In this document: positions 49,739-62,188 of the stretch, one piece after another
Position numbering within the stretch: position 1 is the first letter of the stretch
How the letters are laid out: every line of letters begins with the position of its first letter
From: Chitiniphilus shinanonensis DSM 23277
GTDB lineage: Bacteria; Pseudomonadota; Gammaproteobacteria; Burkholderiales; Chitinibacteraceae
Reading direction: 5' to 3'
DNA: 64,000 nucleotides
NCBI RefSeq assembly: GCF_000374805.1
Contig: NZ_KB895334.1
Location: forward strand, 62,001-126,000
The notes under the pieces: model-generated
The model's database searches: none
What the model was told of the DNA's origin: nothing
The model's input: only the letters and a program-made list of their open reading frames with translations
Translations under genes and position numbers: made by a program

Positions 49739-50266
49739 TCAGGCGAGCAAGGTGGGCTGGAAGCACCAGTGCCATGGCTCGTAGACGTAGCCATATGGAT
49801 TGTCGCGCGGGAACGATAGCGTAAAGCCGAAACGGCCGGCATTGGCCTGCAACCAGGCAAATGCCGGCATGGTTTCGAATGCCTCCTCGACCACCGGGCC
49901 GCCGGGGGTGTAGACGTCGATGGCGCGGCCGGTGTGGTGTTCGCTGCATCCTGGCGGGGCCAGCACCTGGAGGATGGCGTCGATCGGCTGGCCTGCGTTC
50001 AGCTTGCGCTGGATCAGCGCCACCTGGCGGCTGGTGCCGCGATACGCCGATGCGATGCGCAACACGATGCCGTCCTCGGCCGCGGCATCGCGCATGGCGT
50101 GCCACGCCAGCGCGGCCGCGGGGGTCAGTTGCCAGACGCGGCCGTCCTCGCCGATCTCGGCGTCGACCAGCGCTTCCGCCTCGTCGTAGAGGGTGAGACG
50201 TTTTTCCACCAGTACCGATTCGGGAATGCCGAGCGTCGCCCAGCTTGCGCGCAGTGCTTCGTTCAT
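49739..50266 (-). CDS. M15 family D-alanyl-D-alanine carboxypeptidase (VanY-like)
   Basis: A zinc peptidase of 175 residues. The zinc motif is SEHHTGRAIDVYTP (HxxGxAxD) near residue 108, with the second site EPWHW near 167 and the substrate motif SAYRGTSRQ near 75. The ATG at 50266 is chosen because GGAGG lies 7 nt upstream; the ATG at 50272 would leave only one nt of spacing. No signal peptide is evident, so it may act on recycled muropeptides in the cytoplasm (inference). It starts 16 bp after the parC stop. Confidence 0.87.
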   Translation of the reverse strand: MNEALRASWATLGIPESVLVEKRLTLYDEAEALVDAEIGEDGRVWQLTPAAALAWHAMRDAAAEDGIVLRIASAYRGTSRQVALIQRKLNAGQPIDAILQVLAPPGCSEHHTGRAIDVYTPGGPVVEEAFETMPAFAWLQANAGRFGFTLSFPRDNPYGYVYEPWHWCFQPTLLA

Positions 50267-50282
50267 CGGCATTCCTCCACGA

Positions 50283-52655
<2,373 letters not shown>

Positions 52656-52727
52656 GAACAGGCGTCGGCGAAGTACGGACCAGGCGGCATTGTAGCCCGA
52701 TGGGCTGGCGACGTTCAGTGCGACCGA

Positions 52728-52743
52728 TGTTTCACGTGGAACG
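52728..52743. other. parS: parS-like site at the end of the deoxyribosyltransferase gene
   Basis: TGTTTCACGTGGAACG, core identical to the site at 50574. It spells the last codons and the TGA stop of the gene at 52732-53262 (Arg-Ser-Thr-stop on the minus strand) and lies upstream of parC. Confidence 0.85.
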
Positions 52744-53262
52744 TCGCACCGTTTCGGCCAGTTGCGCGATGGCCGCTTCCGGCGTGGTGGCGTAGATGGC
52801 GCCCGCGGCCGCCTGCCACAACATCAGGTTCAGCGGCGCCGCGAAATCTTCCACCAGCAGCCCTTCCCCATCGACGGGGGCGCCGTTGGGCAGCAGATTC
52901 ACGGCGATGCGATCGCGGAGCGAGTGGCAGGGTTCGACATCCGGCAGCCAGAGGTAGACCGGCTTGCCCAGCGCGTGCGCATAGCCGATTTCGAACGCCG
53001 TGCCGCTGTCCGGTTCGCTGCCGCTGCGGAACGCACGGCAGTCGGCCAGGACCAGATCGGCGTGGCGGATGGCGCCGCAGTTGGCGTCGAACAACCACTG
53101 ACGTTGCTGGATGGGATCGAGCCCGGGTGGCAGCTGGTTGTCCAGCGGAAACAGCCCGCTCAGGCCGTGCTGGTCGCACAATGCGGCGAGCTGGCTGCCC
53201 CAGGCGAGCGCATCCTGGCGGAACACGCCCGGTCCGGCAAGGTAGACAATGGGTGGCGACAT
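52732..53262 (-). CDS. Nucleoside 2-deoxyribosyltransferase family protein
   Basis: A protein of 176 residues. [39 protein letters not shown] is the N-terminal Rossmann-like signature, [38 protein letters not shown] carries the catalytic acid region ([11 protein letters not shown]). It may exchange bases between deoxynucleosides or hydrolyse nucleotides. Its stop codon overlaps a parS-like site, and parC follows on the same strand. Confidence 0.88.
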   Translation of the reverse strand: MSPPIVYLAGPGVFRQDALAWGSQLAALCDQHGLSGLFPLDNQLPPGLDPIQQRQWLFDANCGAIRHADLVLADCRAFRSGSEPDSGTAFEIGYAHALGKPVYLWLPDVEPCHSLRDRIAVNLLPNGAPVDGEGLLVEDFAAPLNLMLWQAAAGAIYATTPEAAIAQLAETVRRST

Positions 53263-53350
53263 GGCGCGATTCCGGTCAAGAACGCTCCACTATACTGTGC
53301 CGGAGCGGACCACGGCCAAAGCAGCCGCGACGAAACCCAGGGGGAGCAGG

Positions 53351-54427
53351 ATGTTCAAGCAACGGACCGCGCAGGAAGACCTGCACGCCACGATCCAGGC
53401 ATTGAGCGACGAGAACGCGCGCTTGCGCCGGCAGGTGGAGAAGCACGAGCGCGATACCCGCTTCCTGGAGCTGCTGGAACGCCAGACCGGCGACCAGGGG
53501 CGCGGCGCCGGCGCCTACCCCGCCATCTTTGCCGAGTTCGCGGCAGGCCGGACGGCGTTCGCCGCCTTGCTGGAACTGATGCGGCAAGGCTGGGCGCTGG
53601 ACGAGGAAGCCGCGGTATCGGGTGAATCCGCCACCGCAGCCCTGACCCGTCTCGACGATATGCTGCGTACCCTGGTCGATGGCACGCAACGCATGACACA
53701 GCAGACCGGGCATTCCACCGAACAGACCGGCGATCTATCCACCAGTGCGGCAGAGATCGTCGGCTTCGTCGAGCTGATCGGCGAAATCTCGGCCCAGACC
53801 AATCTGCTGGCGTTGAACGCCGCGATCGAAGCGGCACGCGCTGGGGAAGCCGGGCGCGGCTTTGCCGTGGTGGCCGACGAGGTCCGCAAACTGGCCGAGC
53901 GGACCACCACCGCCTCCGGCGAGATCCGCAAGCTGGTGGAGCGGATCGGCGCGGCCACCGCCGCGGTGCGAGAGGCATTGCAGGGGTTGACCGCAGAGAC
54001 CGTGCGCCAGGCCGAACAAGGCCGTTTTCTGGGCGAGCAATTGCACGAAGCGCAAGCCGGCACGGCATTGTTCCAGCAGCAGGCACGGCGGGCGCGCCTG
54101 CATCACGGTGCGGCGCTAGGTCAGGTGGCGTTGCTCGATCTGCGCAATATGGTCTACCTCGGCTTGTTCCAGGAGGAACGGCCTGCCGGCGAGGAGCCGC
54201 CCGGTTGGTTGGGCGACTGGGCACGGCAGCTGGCGCAGCTCAAGGCGATCGACAAGCCGGAGCAACTCGAAGCCGCGTTCGCGCGCGTGGCCGACCAGGG
54301 TGCGCGAGCGGTGGCGGCGTGGCGCGAGCAGCGTTACGAGCCTGCCGCCGAGGCGCTGCGCCAGGCGGAGCAATTGCTGGCGCAATTGATCCAGGCGCTG
54401 GCAGCGACCCCCGGCCGCGCCGGCTGA
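53351..54427 (+). CDS. Cytoplasmic methyl-accepting chemotaxis protein
   Basis: A protein of 358 residues without membrane helices. An N-terminal coiled coil (about 10-50) leads to the signalling hairpin, with the conserved tip [47 protein letters not shown] near residues 135-185. The C-terminal about 110 residues resemble the zinc-binding CZB domain of TlpD-like receptors ([35 protein letters not shown]), but the His and Cys ligands are replaced. No che genes are nearby. It is convergent with the kinase gene, stop codons back to back. Confidence 0.88.
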   Translation: MFKQRTAQEDLHATIQALSDENARLRRQVEKHERDTRFLELLERQTGDQGRGAGAYPAIFAEFAAGRTAFAALLELMRQGWALDEEAAVSGESATAALTRLDDMLRTLVDGTQRMTQQTGHSTEQTGDLSTSAAEIVGFVELIGEISAQTNLLALNAAIEAARAGEAGRGFAVVADEVRKLAERTTTASGEIRKLVERIGAATAAVREALQGLTAETVRQAEQGRFLGEQLHEAQAGTALFQQQARRARLHHGAALGQVALLDLRNMVYLGLFQEERPAGEEPPGWLGDWARQLAQLKAIDKPEQLEAAFARVADQGARAVAAWREQRYEPAAEALRQAEQLLAQLIQALAATPGRAG

Positions 54428-55333
54428 TCAATTCCGGCTGGCTTGCTCGAATGCCGCCAGCTTGCGTTCGAACCAGGCTTCGTCGCGCCAGCCGGTGTAC
54501 TCGGCGTGCTTGATGTCGTCCCACAGGCTGAACAACCAGCGTCGCCTGGGCCAGCCCGGCGCGGTGGGCGCCTGCGCCAGGTAGTGCTCCAGCAGGCCGT
54601 ATTCCGGGCGGGAATCGGGCAGGTGGAACAGGTCCAGCTCGCGGTGGGCGAAGCGTGCGCCGGCCGGGTCGATCACCGCGCACAGGCGCCAGGTCTGCGG
54701 GTCGACCAGGTAGTTGCCGGCGTGGCCATCGTCATGGATGAAGCTGGGCGTGTCATCGGCCAGCGGCAGCAGCACGGTTTCCAGGTCGTCCAGCGTGGCC
54801 AGCAGCCGCTGTTTCTGCACGTCGGAGAAGCCGTCGGCGCCTTGCAGGAAGGCGATGCGGGGCGCCAGGTAGGCGCGATAGCTGGAGAGAAAGGTCGGGT
54901 GCCGGTTGCCTTCCAGATCCTCGAAGGCATCACTGCGCTGCGCGTGCCAGTGGCGCTGCAAGGCGACGATGTCCTCGACCAGCGCGGGTGCGTGTTCCAG
55001 CGGCGTGTCGTAGGCGGGAACGCCACTCACGAACGGCATCAGGAATGCATCCCAGCCCCCCTGCTCCGCGCTTTCGAATTGCAGGATCTCGGGCACGGCG
55101 ATGGCGGCCGGGGTGTACTGCCGCAGGCGTTGGGTGGCGCGTTTCTCGAAACGGGCGAAACCCGGAATCCGAAAACGCTTGATCACGCGGCGGCTGCCGT
55201 CGGCCAGCGTCAGCAGGTAGACCTGGCCGTAGAAGCCGTCGATCACCTGATCCAGTCGCGGTTTTTCGTTCAGCCAGCGCAGGCAGATGTCGTCCAGCCA
55301 TTCGGCGATGCCGGTTTCCAGCTCGATGCTCAT
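54428..55333 (-). CDS. APH/choline kinase-like phosphotransferase
   Basis: A protein kinase-like fold enzyme of 301 residues. The ATP-binding N-lobe has DGFYGQVYLLTLADGSRRVIKRF. The catalytic loop is FIHDDGHAGNYLVDP (HDDxxxxN) near residue 200, and the metal-binding Asp is in CAVIDPAGARFAHRELDL near 222. The substrate is unknown; aminoglycosides should not be assumed. Its TGA abuts that of the MCP gene (TGATCA), so no terminator fits between them. Confidence 0.8.
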   Translation of the reverse strand: MSIELETGIAEWLDDICLRWLNEKPRLDQVIDGFYGQVYLLTLADGSRRVIKRFRIPGFARFEKRATQRLRQYTPAAIAVPEILQFESAEQGGWDAFLMPFVSGVPAYDTPLEHAPALVEDIVALQRHWHAQRSDAFEDLEGNRHPTFLSSYRAYLAPRIAFLQGADGFSDVQKQRLLATLDDLETVLLPLADDTPSFIHDDGHAGNYLVDPQTWRLCAVIDPAGARFAHRELDLFHLPDSRPEYGLLEHYLAQAPTAPGWPRRRWLFSLWDDIKHAEYTGWRDEAWFERKLAAFEQASRN

Positions 55334-55414
55334 GTCGGTGTCCTCCTTGGGCGCACCATAACGGGCGACTCATCCTGTCGCCAGCGTCGCCCGGACGGTT
55401 GGGCAAGCGTGGCG

Positions 55415-55450
55415 AAAACAAAAAACGCCGTTCCACGTGGAACGGCGTTT
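55415..55450 (-). terminator. parE terminator built on a perfect 28-bp palindrome containing parS
   Basis: Positions 55423-55450 form a perfect 28-bp palindrome centred on CACGTG. On the minus strand it is followed by TTTTTTGTTTT, giving an intrinsic terminator for parE. The inner 16-mer (55429-55444, CGTTCCACGTGGAACG) is a fully symmetric parS-like site. Confidence 0.85.
55429..55444. other. parS: parS-like site inside the parE terminator stem
   Basis: CGTTCCACGTGGAACG is perfectly palindromic; its core GTTCCACGTGGAAC fits the parS consensus GTTNCACGTGNAAC. It is the centre of the 28-bp palindrome after parE. As DNA it can bind ParB, and as RNA it forms the terminator stem. Confidence 0.8.
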
Positions 55451-55476
55451 CAGGCAAAAAACCAGGAGCCGTCGGC

Positions 55477-57450
<1,974 letters not shown>

Positions 57451-57466
57451 GGTTTCACGTGGAACA
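57451..57466. other. parS: parS-like site abutting the parE start codon
   Basis: GGTTTCACGTGGAACA, core GTTTCACGTGGAAC as at 50574 and 52728. It is immediately upstream of the parE ATG, in the position normally held by the ribosome binding site, so ParB loading and parE expression could interfere. Confidence 0.85.
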
Positions 57467-57632
57467 ACTTGAAAAGATCGCGGGCAAGTCTAACAAACTG
57501 CGCCGGTCCACGCCCAAGGTAACGGAAGGTAAACGTCGGAACCGCCTCGCGACGCCGCTGGTCTGCCCTTCATCCGCTTCAAAACAAGTCATCAAGAAAA
57601 GCTTGGCTTGATGCCAGACCAAGGAGATTCCG

Positions 57633-57989
57633 ATGTACTCCCTTGCCTACGCAATCGGCATCGACCGCATCATCGCAGTCATCGACGATTTTCTCGATGT
57701 TGCATCGCAACATCCAGCCATCGCGGCCTTGCTGTCGCGCATCCCCGCTCCCCTGCCCTGGCGCCAGCGGCTGGTCGCGTTCTGGTACGCCACACTGGAC
57801 GGCGAGAGCTACCGCCTGTCCAACGTCCGTACCGACGGCGCCGTGCTGTTCAGCTTGGTGCGCAGCAACGAGTGGCAGGCGGCGGACGACATGCTGCGCA
57901 AGGCGATTGCACGCCACGTACCGCCGTATCTGGCCCGACAGTGGGGGCAACGCCTGGATACCCTGGGGGAATCGATTCCCGGCGGCTGA
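57633..57989 (+). CDS. Small protein, possibly truncated-globin-like
   Basis: A protein of 118 residues, not firmly recognised. AGGAG lies 6 nt upstream of the ATG. The sequence looks helical. IDDFLDVASQHPAIAALLSRIP, LVAFWYATLDGESYRL and DDMLRKAIARHVPPYLARQWGQRLDTLGES follow the helix order of group III truncated hemoglobins (FWxxxLxGxxxY is reminiscent), but a clear proximal His is not seen. It stands alone between divergent parE and convergent comM. Confidence 0.65.
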   Translation: MYSLAYAIGIDRIIAVIDDFLDVASQHPAIAALLSRIPAPLPWRQRLVAFWYATLDGESYRLSNVRTDGAVLFSLVRSNEWQAADDMLRKAIARHVPPYLARQWGQRLDTLGESIPGG

Positions 57990-57995
57990 AGGCCG

Positions 57996-59486
57996 CTACA
58001 GCGAGCGGCGCAGTTGGATGGCTTCGGCCATGTGGTGTGCGCTGATCACTGCCGCATCGTCCAGATCGGCGATGGTCCGTGCCAGGCGCAACAGACGGTG
58101 ATAGGCGCGGGCCGACAAGCCCAGCTTTTCCATCGCGGTCGCCAGCAGCGCCCGTGCCGCGTCTTCCGCGATGCAGTGCCGGTCCACCTCGGCGGCTTCG
58201 AGCATCGCATTGGCCTTGTCCTGTCGTGCGAGTTGCCGCTGGCGCGCGGCCACCGCCCTTTTCCTGATCGCCTCGCTTGTCGCGCCTCTTGGGCCTTCCT
58301 GCAAGGCGGATGGCGGCAGCGCAGGCACCTCGACCAGCATGTCGATGCGATCCAGCAACGGCCCGGACAACTTGCCCCGATAGCGATTCACCTGCTCGGG
58401 CGTGCAGCGGCACGCTTTCTGCGGGTGGCCCTGGTAGCCGCAGGGACAGGGGTTCATCGCTGCGACCAGCTGGAACCTCGCCGGAAATTCGGCGGTGTGG
58501 GCGGCGCGACTGATATGGATCTGCCCGTTCTCCAGCGGCTCGCGCAGCACTTCCAGCGCGCGTCGGTCGAACTCGGGCAGTTCATCCAGAAACAGCACGC
58601 CGTGGTGCGCCAGCGAGACTTCGCCGGGCTGCGGGATTCCGCCGCCACCGACCAGCGCGGCTGCCGACGAGGTGTGGTGCGGCATCCTGAACGGTCGAAT
58701 CCCGAAGGTGCCTGGGGCGAAGCCGGTGCGGGACAGCGACTGGATCGTGGCGGCTTCCAGCGCCTCTTCCGTGGTCATCGGCGGCAGCAGGCCGGGCAGG
58801 CGCTGGGCCAGCATCGACTTGCCGGTGCCGGGTGGCCCCACCAGCAACAGGCTGTGCCGGCCGGCCGCGGCGATCTCCAGCGCCCGCTTCGCCTGCCCCT
58901 GTCCCCGTACGTCGGCCATATCGGGATAGCTGGTCGATGCGCACATGGCTGACGTTGACACAACGGGTAGCATCTCGCCTGCCGCAAAATGCTTACAGAC
59001 TTCGAGCAAATGATGCGCGCCGTGGATGGTCGCCTCGGGGATCAACGCGGCTTCGTCGGCCGCCGCCATGGGCAGGATCAGGGCCCGCCGGGCCAGGCTT
59101 GCGGCGCGGGCCAGTGCAATGCCCCCACGGATGGTTCGCAATTCGCCGGTCAGCCCCAGCTCGCCGGCGAATTCGTATTCGGTCAATGGCCGGAGCGGAA
59201 GCTGTTCGCTGGCAGCGAGGATGCCCAGCGCGATCGGCAGGTCGTAAAGCCCGGAAGACTTGGGCAGATCCGCCGGCGCCAGGTTGACCGTGATGCGGCG
59301 GTTGGGGAATTCGAAGCCGGAGACCGTCAGCGCGGCGCGAACCCGTTCGCGGCTTTCCTTGACTTCGGTATCGGGCAGGCCCACCAGGTTGAAGGCCGGC
59401 AGGCCGTTGGCGAGGTGGACTTCGACGACCACGGGATGGGCAGCCAGCCCGACCAGGGCGCGGCTGTGGACGATGGCGAGCGACAT
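57996..59486 (-). CDS. comM: ComM/YifB family Mg chelatase-like AAA+ ATPase
   Basis: Branch-migration helicase that extends recombination intermediates in natural transformation. It has 496 residues. The N-terminal ChlI/Lon-like domain (MSLAIVHSRALVGLAAHPVVVEVHLANGLPAFNLVGLPDTEVKESRERVRAAL) is followed by the AAA+ core: Walker A LLVGPPGTGKSMLAQRLPGLLP near 220 and Walker B GVLFLDELPEF near 300. A Cys cluster (NPCPCGYQGHPQKACRC) near 355 may bind zinc. With the minor pilins in this window it suggests competence. Confidence 0.95.
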   Translation of the reverse strand: MSLAIVHSRALVGLAAHPVVVEVHLANGLPAFNLVGLPDTEVKESRERVRAALTVSGFEFPNRRITVNLAPADLPKSSGLYDLPIALGILAASEQLPLRPLTEYEFAGELGLTGELRTIRGGIALARAASLARRALILPMAAADEAALIPEATIHGAHHLLEVCKHFAAGEMLPVVSTSAMCASTSYPDMADVRGQGQAKRALEIAAAGRHSLLLVGPPGTGKSMLAQRLPGLLPPMTTEEALEAATIQSLSRTGFAPGTFGIRPFRMPHHTSSAAALVGGGGIPQPGEVSLAHHGVLFLDELPEFDRRALEVLREPLENGQIHISRAAHTAEFPARFQLVAAMNPCPCGYQGHPQKACRCTPEQVNRYRGKLSGPLLDRIDMLVEVPALPPSALQEGPRGATSEAIRKRAVAARQRQLARQDKANAMLEAAEVDRHCIAEDAARALLATAMEKLGLSARAYHRLLRLARTIADLDDAAVISAHHMAEAIQLRRSL

Positions 59487-59576
59487 ACGAGACGGAAGGG
59501 CACAAGCCTGAATCTGGAAGACAGACTTTGTTTATAGTGTAGGGATTACTTTCAAGACACTTCTAAGAGCATCAGG

Positions 59577-60614
59577 GTGAACCCCGCGACCGAGCCCGAT
59601 CTGCTGCCGGATTTCCGCAATATGGGCGTAATCCTGCGCATCCTGGTTTTTGCCCACCTCGCCTTGTTCGTTTATTCGCTGATCGGTTTGGCGAACTGGT
59701 CGACCTGGGCGCAACGTTTTTCCGATAGCGTGCTGTGGCTGGAGTTCTCGTTGCTGCCGGCGCTCCTGCTGCTGGGCCTGGCCAGCCCGCTGCTGGGTAG
59801 ATTGCCCTATAACTACGGCGCGGCAGGGGTATGCCTGCTGGCGATGGTCGGCGGCAGCATCGGCCGCGCGGTGGTGCTGCCGGTGGAAGGCGGCGAACAG
59901 TTGTTGCTGGCTGGCGCGATGGCGATCCTTGCCGTCTCGCTGACCTTGTTGGGTTATTTCCGGCTGAAGCAGCGGTCGCTTTCGCCAAGACTGTCGGAGG
60001 CCCGGCTGGCCGCTTTGCAGTCGCGCATCCGGCCCCATTTCTTTTTCAACAGCCTGAATGCGGTGCTGTCGCTGATTCGTAGCGAACCCATCAAGGCCGA
60101 GCAGATGCTGGAGGATTTGGCGGACCTGTTCCGCGTGTTGATGAAAGACAATCGTCAGTTGGCCCGGCTGGACCGGGAGGTCGACTTGACGAAGCGGTAT
60201 CTGAATATCGAGGCGGTGCGTCTCGGCCCCCGGCTGAAGGTCGATTGGCATATCGACAACATGCCCGGTGACGCCGCGGTGCCACCGCTGATGTTGCAGC
60301 CACTAGTTGAAAATGCCATCTATCATGGCATCGAACCGGCGTTGGAGCCGGCCCCGATCCAGGTGAACATTTTCCGGATCAGGGATCAGCTGCACCTGGA
60401 TGTGAGAAATCCCCTGCCGCCGGTCGACGCCGTGCGCCAGCATCAGGGGAATGGGATCGCGCTGGAAAACATCCGCGAGCGCTTGCTGTTGCATTTTGAC
60501 GCCGAAGCCAACCTCACGACACAAGCCGTGAATGGCTATTATCAAGTACACATTGTGGTGCCTTACCGGGAGATTGCCCATGACGACGCCATTGCGCCTT
60601 TTTCTGGTCGATGA
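59577..60614 (+). CDS. algZ: LytS/AlgZ-type sensor histidine kinase
   Basis: A membrane sensor kinase of 345 residues with a GTG start. About four helices span residues 17-130. The atypical His_kinase domain has LQSRIRPHFFFNSLNAVLSLIRSEP, phospho-acceptor His154, and the ATPase part has PPLMLQPLVENAIYHGIEP and GNGIALENIRERL. This matches AlgZ (FimS) of P. aeruginosa. Its 3' end overlaps the response regulator gene by 35 bp. In Pseudomonas this pair controls the minor pilin operon, which is also in this window. Confidence 0.88.
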   Translation: MNPATEPDLLPDFRNMGVILRILVFAHLALFVYSLIGLANWSTWAQRFSDSVLWLEFSLLPALLLLGLASPLLGRLPYNYGAAGVCLLAMVGGSIGRAVVLPVEGGEQLLLAGAMAILAVSLTLLGYFRLKQRSLSPRLSEARLAALQSRIRPHFFFNSLNAVLSLIRSEPIKAEQMLEDLADLFRVLMKDNRQLARLDREVDLTKRYLNIEAVRLGPRLKVDWHIDNMPGDAAVPPLMLQPLVENAIYHGIEPALEPAPIQVNIFRIRDQLHLDVRNPLPPVDAVRQHQGNGIALENIRERLLLHFDAEANLTTQAVNGYYQVHIVVPYREIAHDDAIAPFSGR

Positions 60615-61335
60615 CGAGTTACCGGCGCTGCGCCGATTGGAAGACGTGCTGAACGATTGTGCCGCCGACTTTCCCTTGGAAATCGTCGGTACGGCCACCA
60701 ATGGCGTATCGGCCCTGTCGCAGCTGGCCGAAGCCGACGCCGATGCAGCCATCATCGATATCCAGATGCCCCAGATGAGCGGCATCGAGCTGGCGCGTGA
60801 ACTACAGGGGTTATCACAGCCCCCCGCCGTGATCTTCGCCACGGCGTTCGAGGAATACGGCGTGGCCGCGTTCGAGGTGCGTGCCATCGATTACCTGCTC
60901 AAGCCGATCCGCCGCGAGCGCTTGATGGATGCGCTGAACCGCGTCCGCGAGCTGCGCGACGCCAAGACCCAGGCCGAGCCCTCCTCCACTGCCCGCAGCC
61001 ATTTCAGCGTGACCGAACGCGGCCGCCTGCACCTGATCCCGGTGTCGGAGGCGCGTTATCTGAAGGCCGAGCAGAAATACATCACGCTGCGCACCCGCGA
61101 ACGCGAATACCTGCTGGAGGATTCGCTGACTCGGCTGGAAGAGGAATTCGGCAGTCGCTTCGTGCGTATTCACCGCAATTGCCTGGTGGCGCGGGATTCC
61201 CTGATCGGGTTCGAGAAGGTACCCTCCAACGGAGGCGAAACCCACTGGGTCGCCGTGCTGCGGGATGTTCCCGACCGGCTGGCCGTCAGCCGCCGACAAC
61301 AACACGTCATCAAGGATTTCAAGAAAAATGGATGA
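60580..61335 (+). CDS. algR: LytR/AlgR-type response regulator
   Basis: A protein of 251 residues from the ATG at 60580. The receiver domain (about 1-120) has the acidic pair DDE at 11-13, phospho-acceptor Asp60 (IIDIQMPQMSG) and Lys in DYLLKPI near 108. The C-terminal LytTR DNA-binding domain (about 140-245) has RGRLHLIPVSEARYLKAEQKYITLRT and RFVRIHRNCLVARDSL. It forms an operon with the kinase upstream and the DUF2721 gene downstream (8-bp overlap). Confidence 0.92.
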   Translation: MTTPLRLFLVDDELPALRRLEDVLNDCAADFPLEIVGTATNGVSALSQLAEADADAAIIDIQMPQMSGIELARELQGLSQPPAVIFATAFEEYGVAAFEVRAIDYLLKPIRRERLMDALNRVRELRDAKTQAEPSSTARSHFSVTERGRLHLIPVSEARYLKAEQKYITLRTREREYLLEDSLTRLEEEFGSRFVRIHRNCLVARDSLIGFEKVPSNGGETHWVAVLRDVPDRLAVSRRQQHVIKDFKKNG

Positions 61336-61738
61336 GTTCAGCATCACGACGCCATCGCTGCTGTTTCCTGCGATTTCGTTGCTGATGTTGGCTTATACCA
61401 ACCGCTTTCTGGCTTTATCCACCATCATCCGCCAACTGTACGAGGCCCATCACCGCGACCCCGACGGCAATATCCTGCGGCAACTGGGCAACCTGCGGCG
61501 GCGCGTGGCGCTGATCCGCGGCATGCAGGCTTTCGGTGTCGGCAGCCTGATGCTGTGCATCGTGTCGATGGTATTGGTGTTCTTCACCCAGGATCTGGCG
61601 GCTCATCTGGTCTTCGTGGCCAGTCTGTTCATGATGGTGATATCACTGGTGCTGTGCCTGTTCGAGGTGCTGATCTCCGATGCGGCACTGAACATCCTGC
61701 TGGCGGACATCGAAGCGGAGCTGCGCAAGCTTCCTTGA
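61328..61738 (+). CDS. DUF2721 family membrane protein
   Basis: A protein of 136 residues with about three membrane helices (near 8-28, 68-90 and 94-120), joined by a charged loop (IRQLYEAHHRDPDGNILRQLGNLRRRVALIRGMQAFG). The family has no known function. The ATG at 61328 overlaps the regulator gene by 8 bp, so it is part of the same transcript. It ends at a bidirectional terminator. Confidence 0.88.
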   Translation: MDEFSITTPSLLFPAISLLMLAYTNRFLALSTIIRQLYEAHHRDPDGNILRQLGNLRRRVALIRGMQAFGVGSLMLCIVSMVLVFFTQDLAAHLVFVASLFMMVISLVLCLFEVLISDAALNILLADIEAELRKLP

Positions 61739-61750
61739 TTTGCCTCCGAC

Positions 61751-61783
61751 AAAAAAAGCCCTCGCGATGCGAGGGCTTTTTGT
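61751..61783. terminator. Bidirectional terminator between DUF2721 gene and dgkA
   Basis: A perfect 9-bp stem AGCCCTCGC/GCGAGGGCT (61757-61765 and 61769-61777) with loop GAT is flanked by seven A and a T-rich run. It serves both convergent transcripts. Confidence 0.92.
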
Positions 61784-61798
61784 TTGACCGGGGCCTGC

Positions 61799-62170
61799 TC
61801 AGCCGCGCAAGGCCAGGCCCCATATCAGCGCCAGGTTCAGCAGACAGATCAACTGGGCGGCACTGCCCAGGTCCTTGGCCCGCTTGGCGAGGTGGTGCTT
61901 TTCCAGCGAGGTATGGTCCACCGCGGCCTCGATCGCTGAATTGAGCAGCTCCACGATGACCGTCAGCAGGTGACTGGCGATGACCGCCATGCGGGCCCAA
62001 CCGGGCAGGGTCAGGATCAGCGCCAGCGGGATACCGAGGCAGGCCAGCAGCGATACCTGCCGAAACGCGGCTTCGTTGGCCCAGCCGGCCTTCAGGCCGT
62101 CGATCGAATAGCCCAGCGCATTGAACACCCGCTGAAGGCCGGTTTTACCTTTGAATGGACTCTCGGACAC
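61799..62170 (-). CDS. dgkA: Diacylglycerol kinase
   Basis: Small trimeric membrane kinase that recycles diacylglycerol, 123 residues, close to the 122 of E. coli. GLQRVFNALGYSIDGLKAGWANEAAFRQ and the catalytic stretch VELLNSAIEAAVDHTSLEKHHLAKRAKDLGSAAQ are diagnostic. GTG at 62170 is preferred: AAGGA lies 7 nt upstream. A TTG at 62185 in frame is the alternative. It lies 18 bp downstream of the next gene. Confidence 0.94.
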   Translation of the reverse strand: MSESPFKGKTGLQRVFNALGYSIDGLKAGWANEAAFRQVSLLACLGIPLALILTLPGWARMAVIASHLLTVIVELLNSAIEAAVDHTSLEKHHLAKRAKDLGSAAQLICLLNLALIWGLALRG

Positions 62171-62188
62171 GCTCGATCCTTGCAAGGG

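Noticed and set aside
54428-55333. Aminoglycoside resistance gene
   Set aside because: The APH fold is shared by many housekeeping kinases; the substrate cannot be inferred and the gene is in core context.
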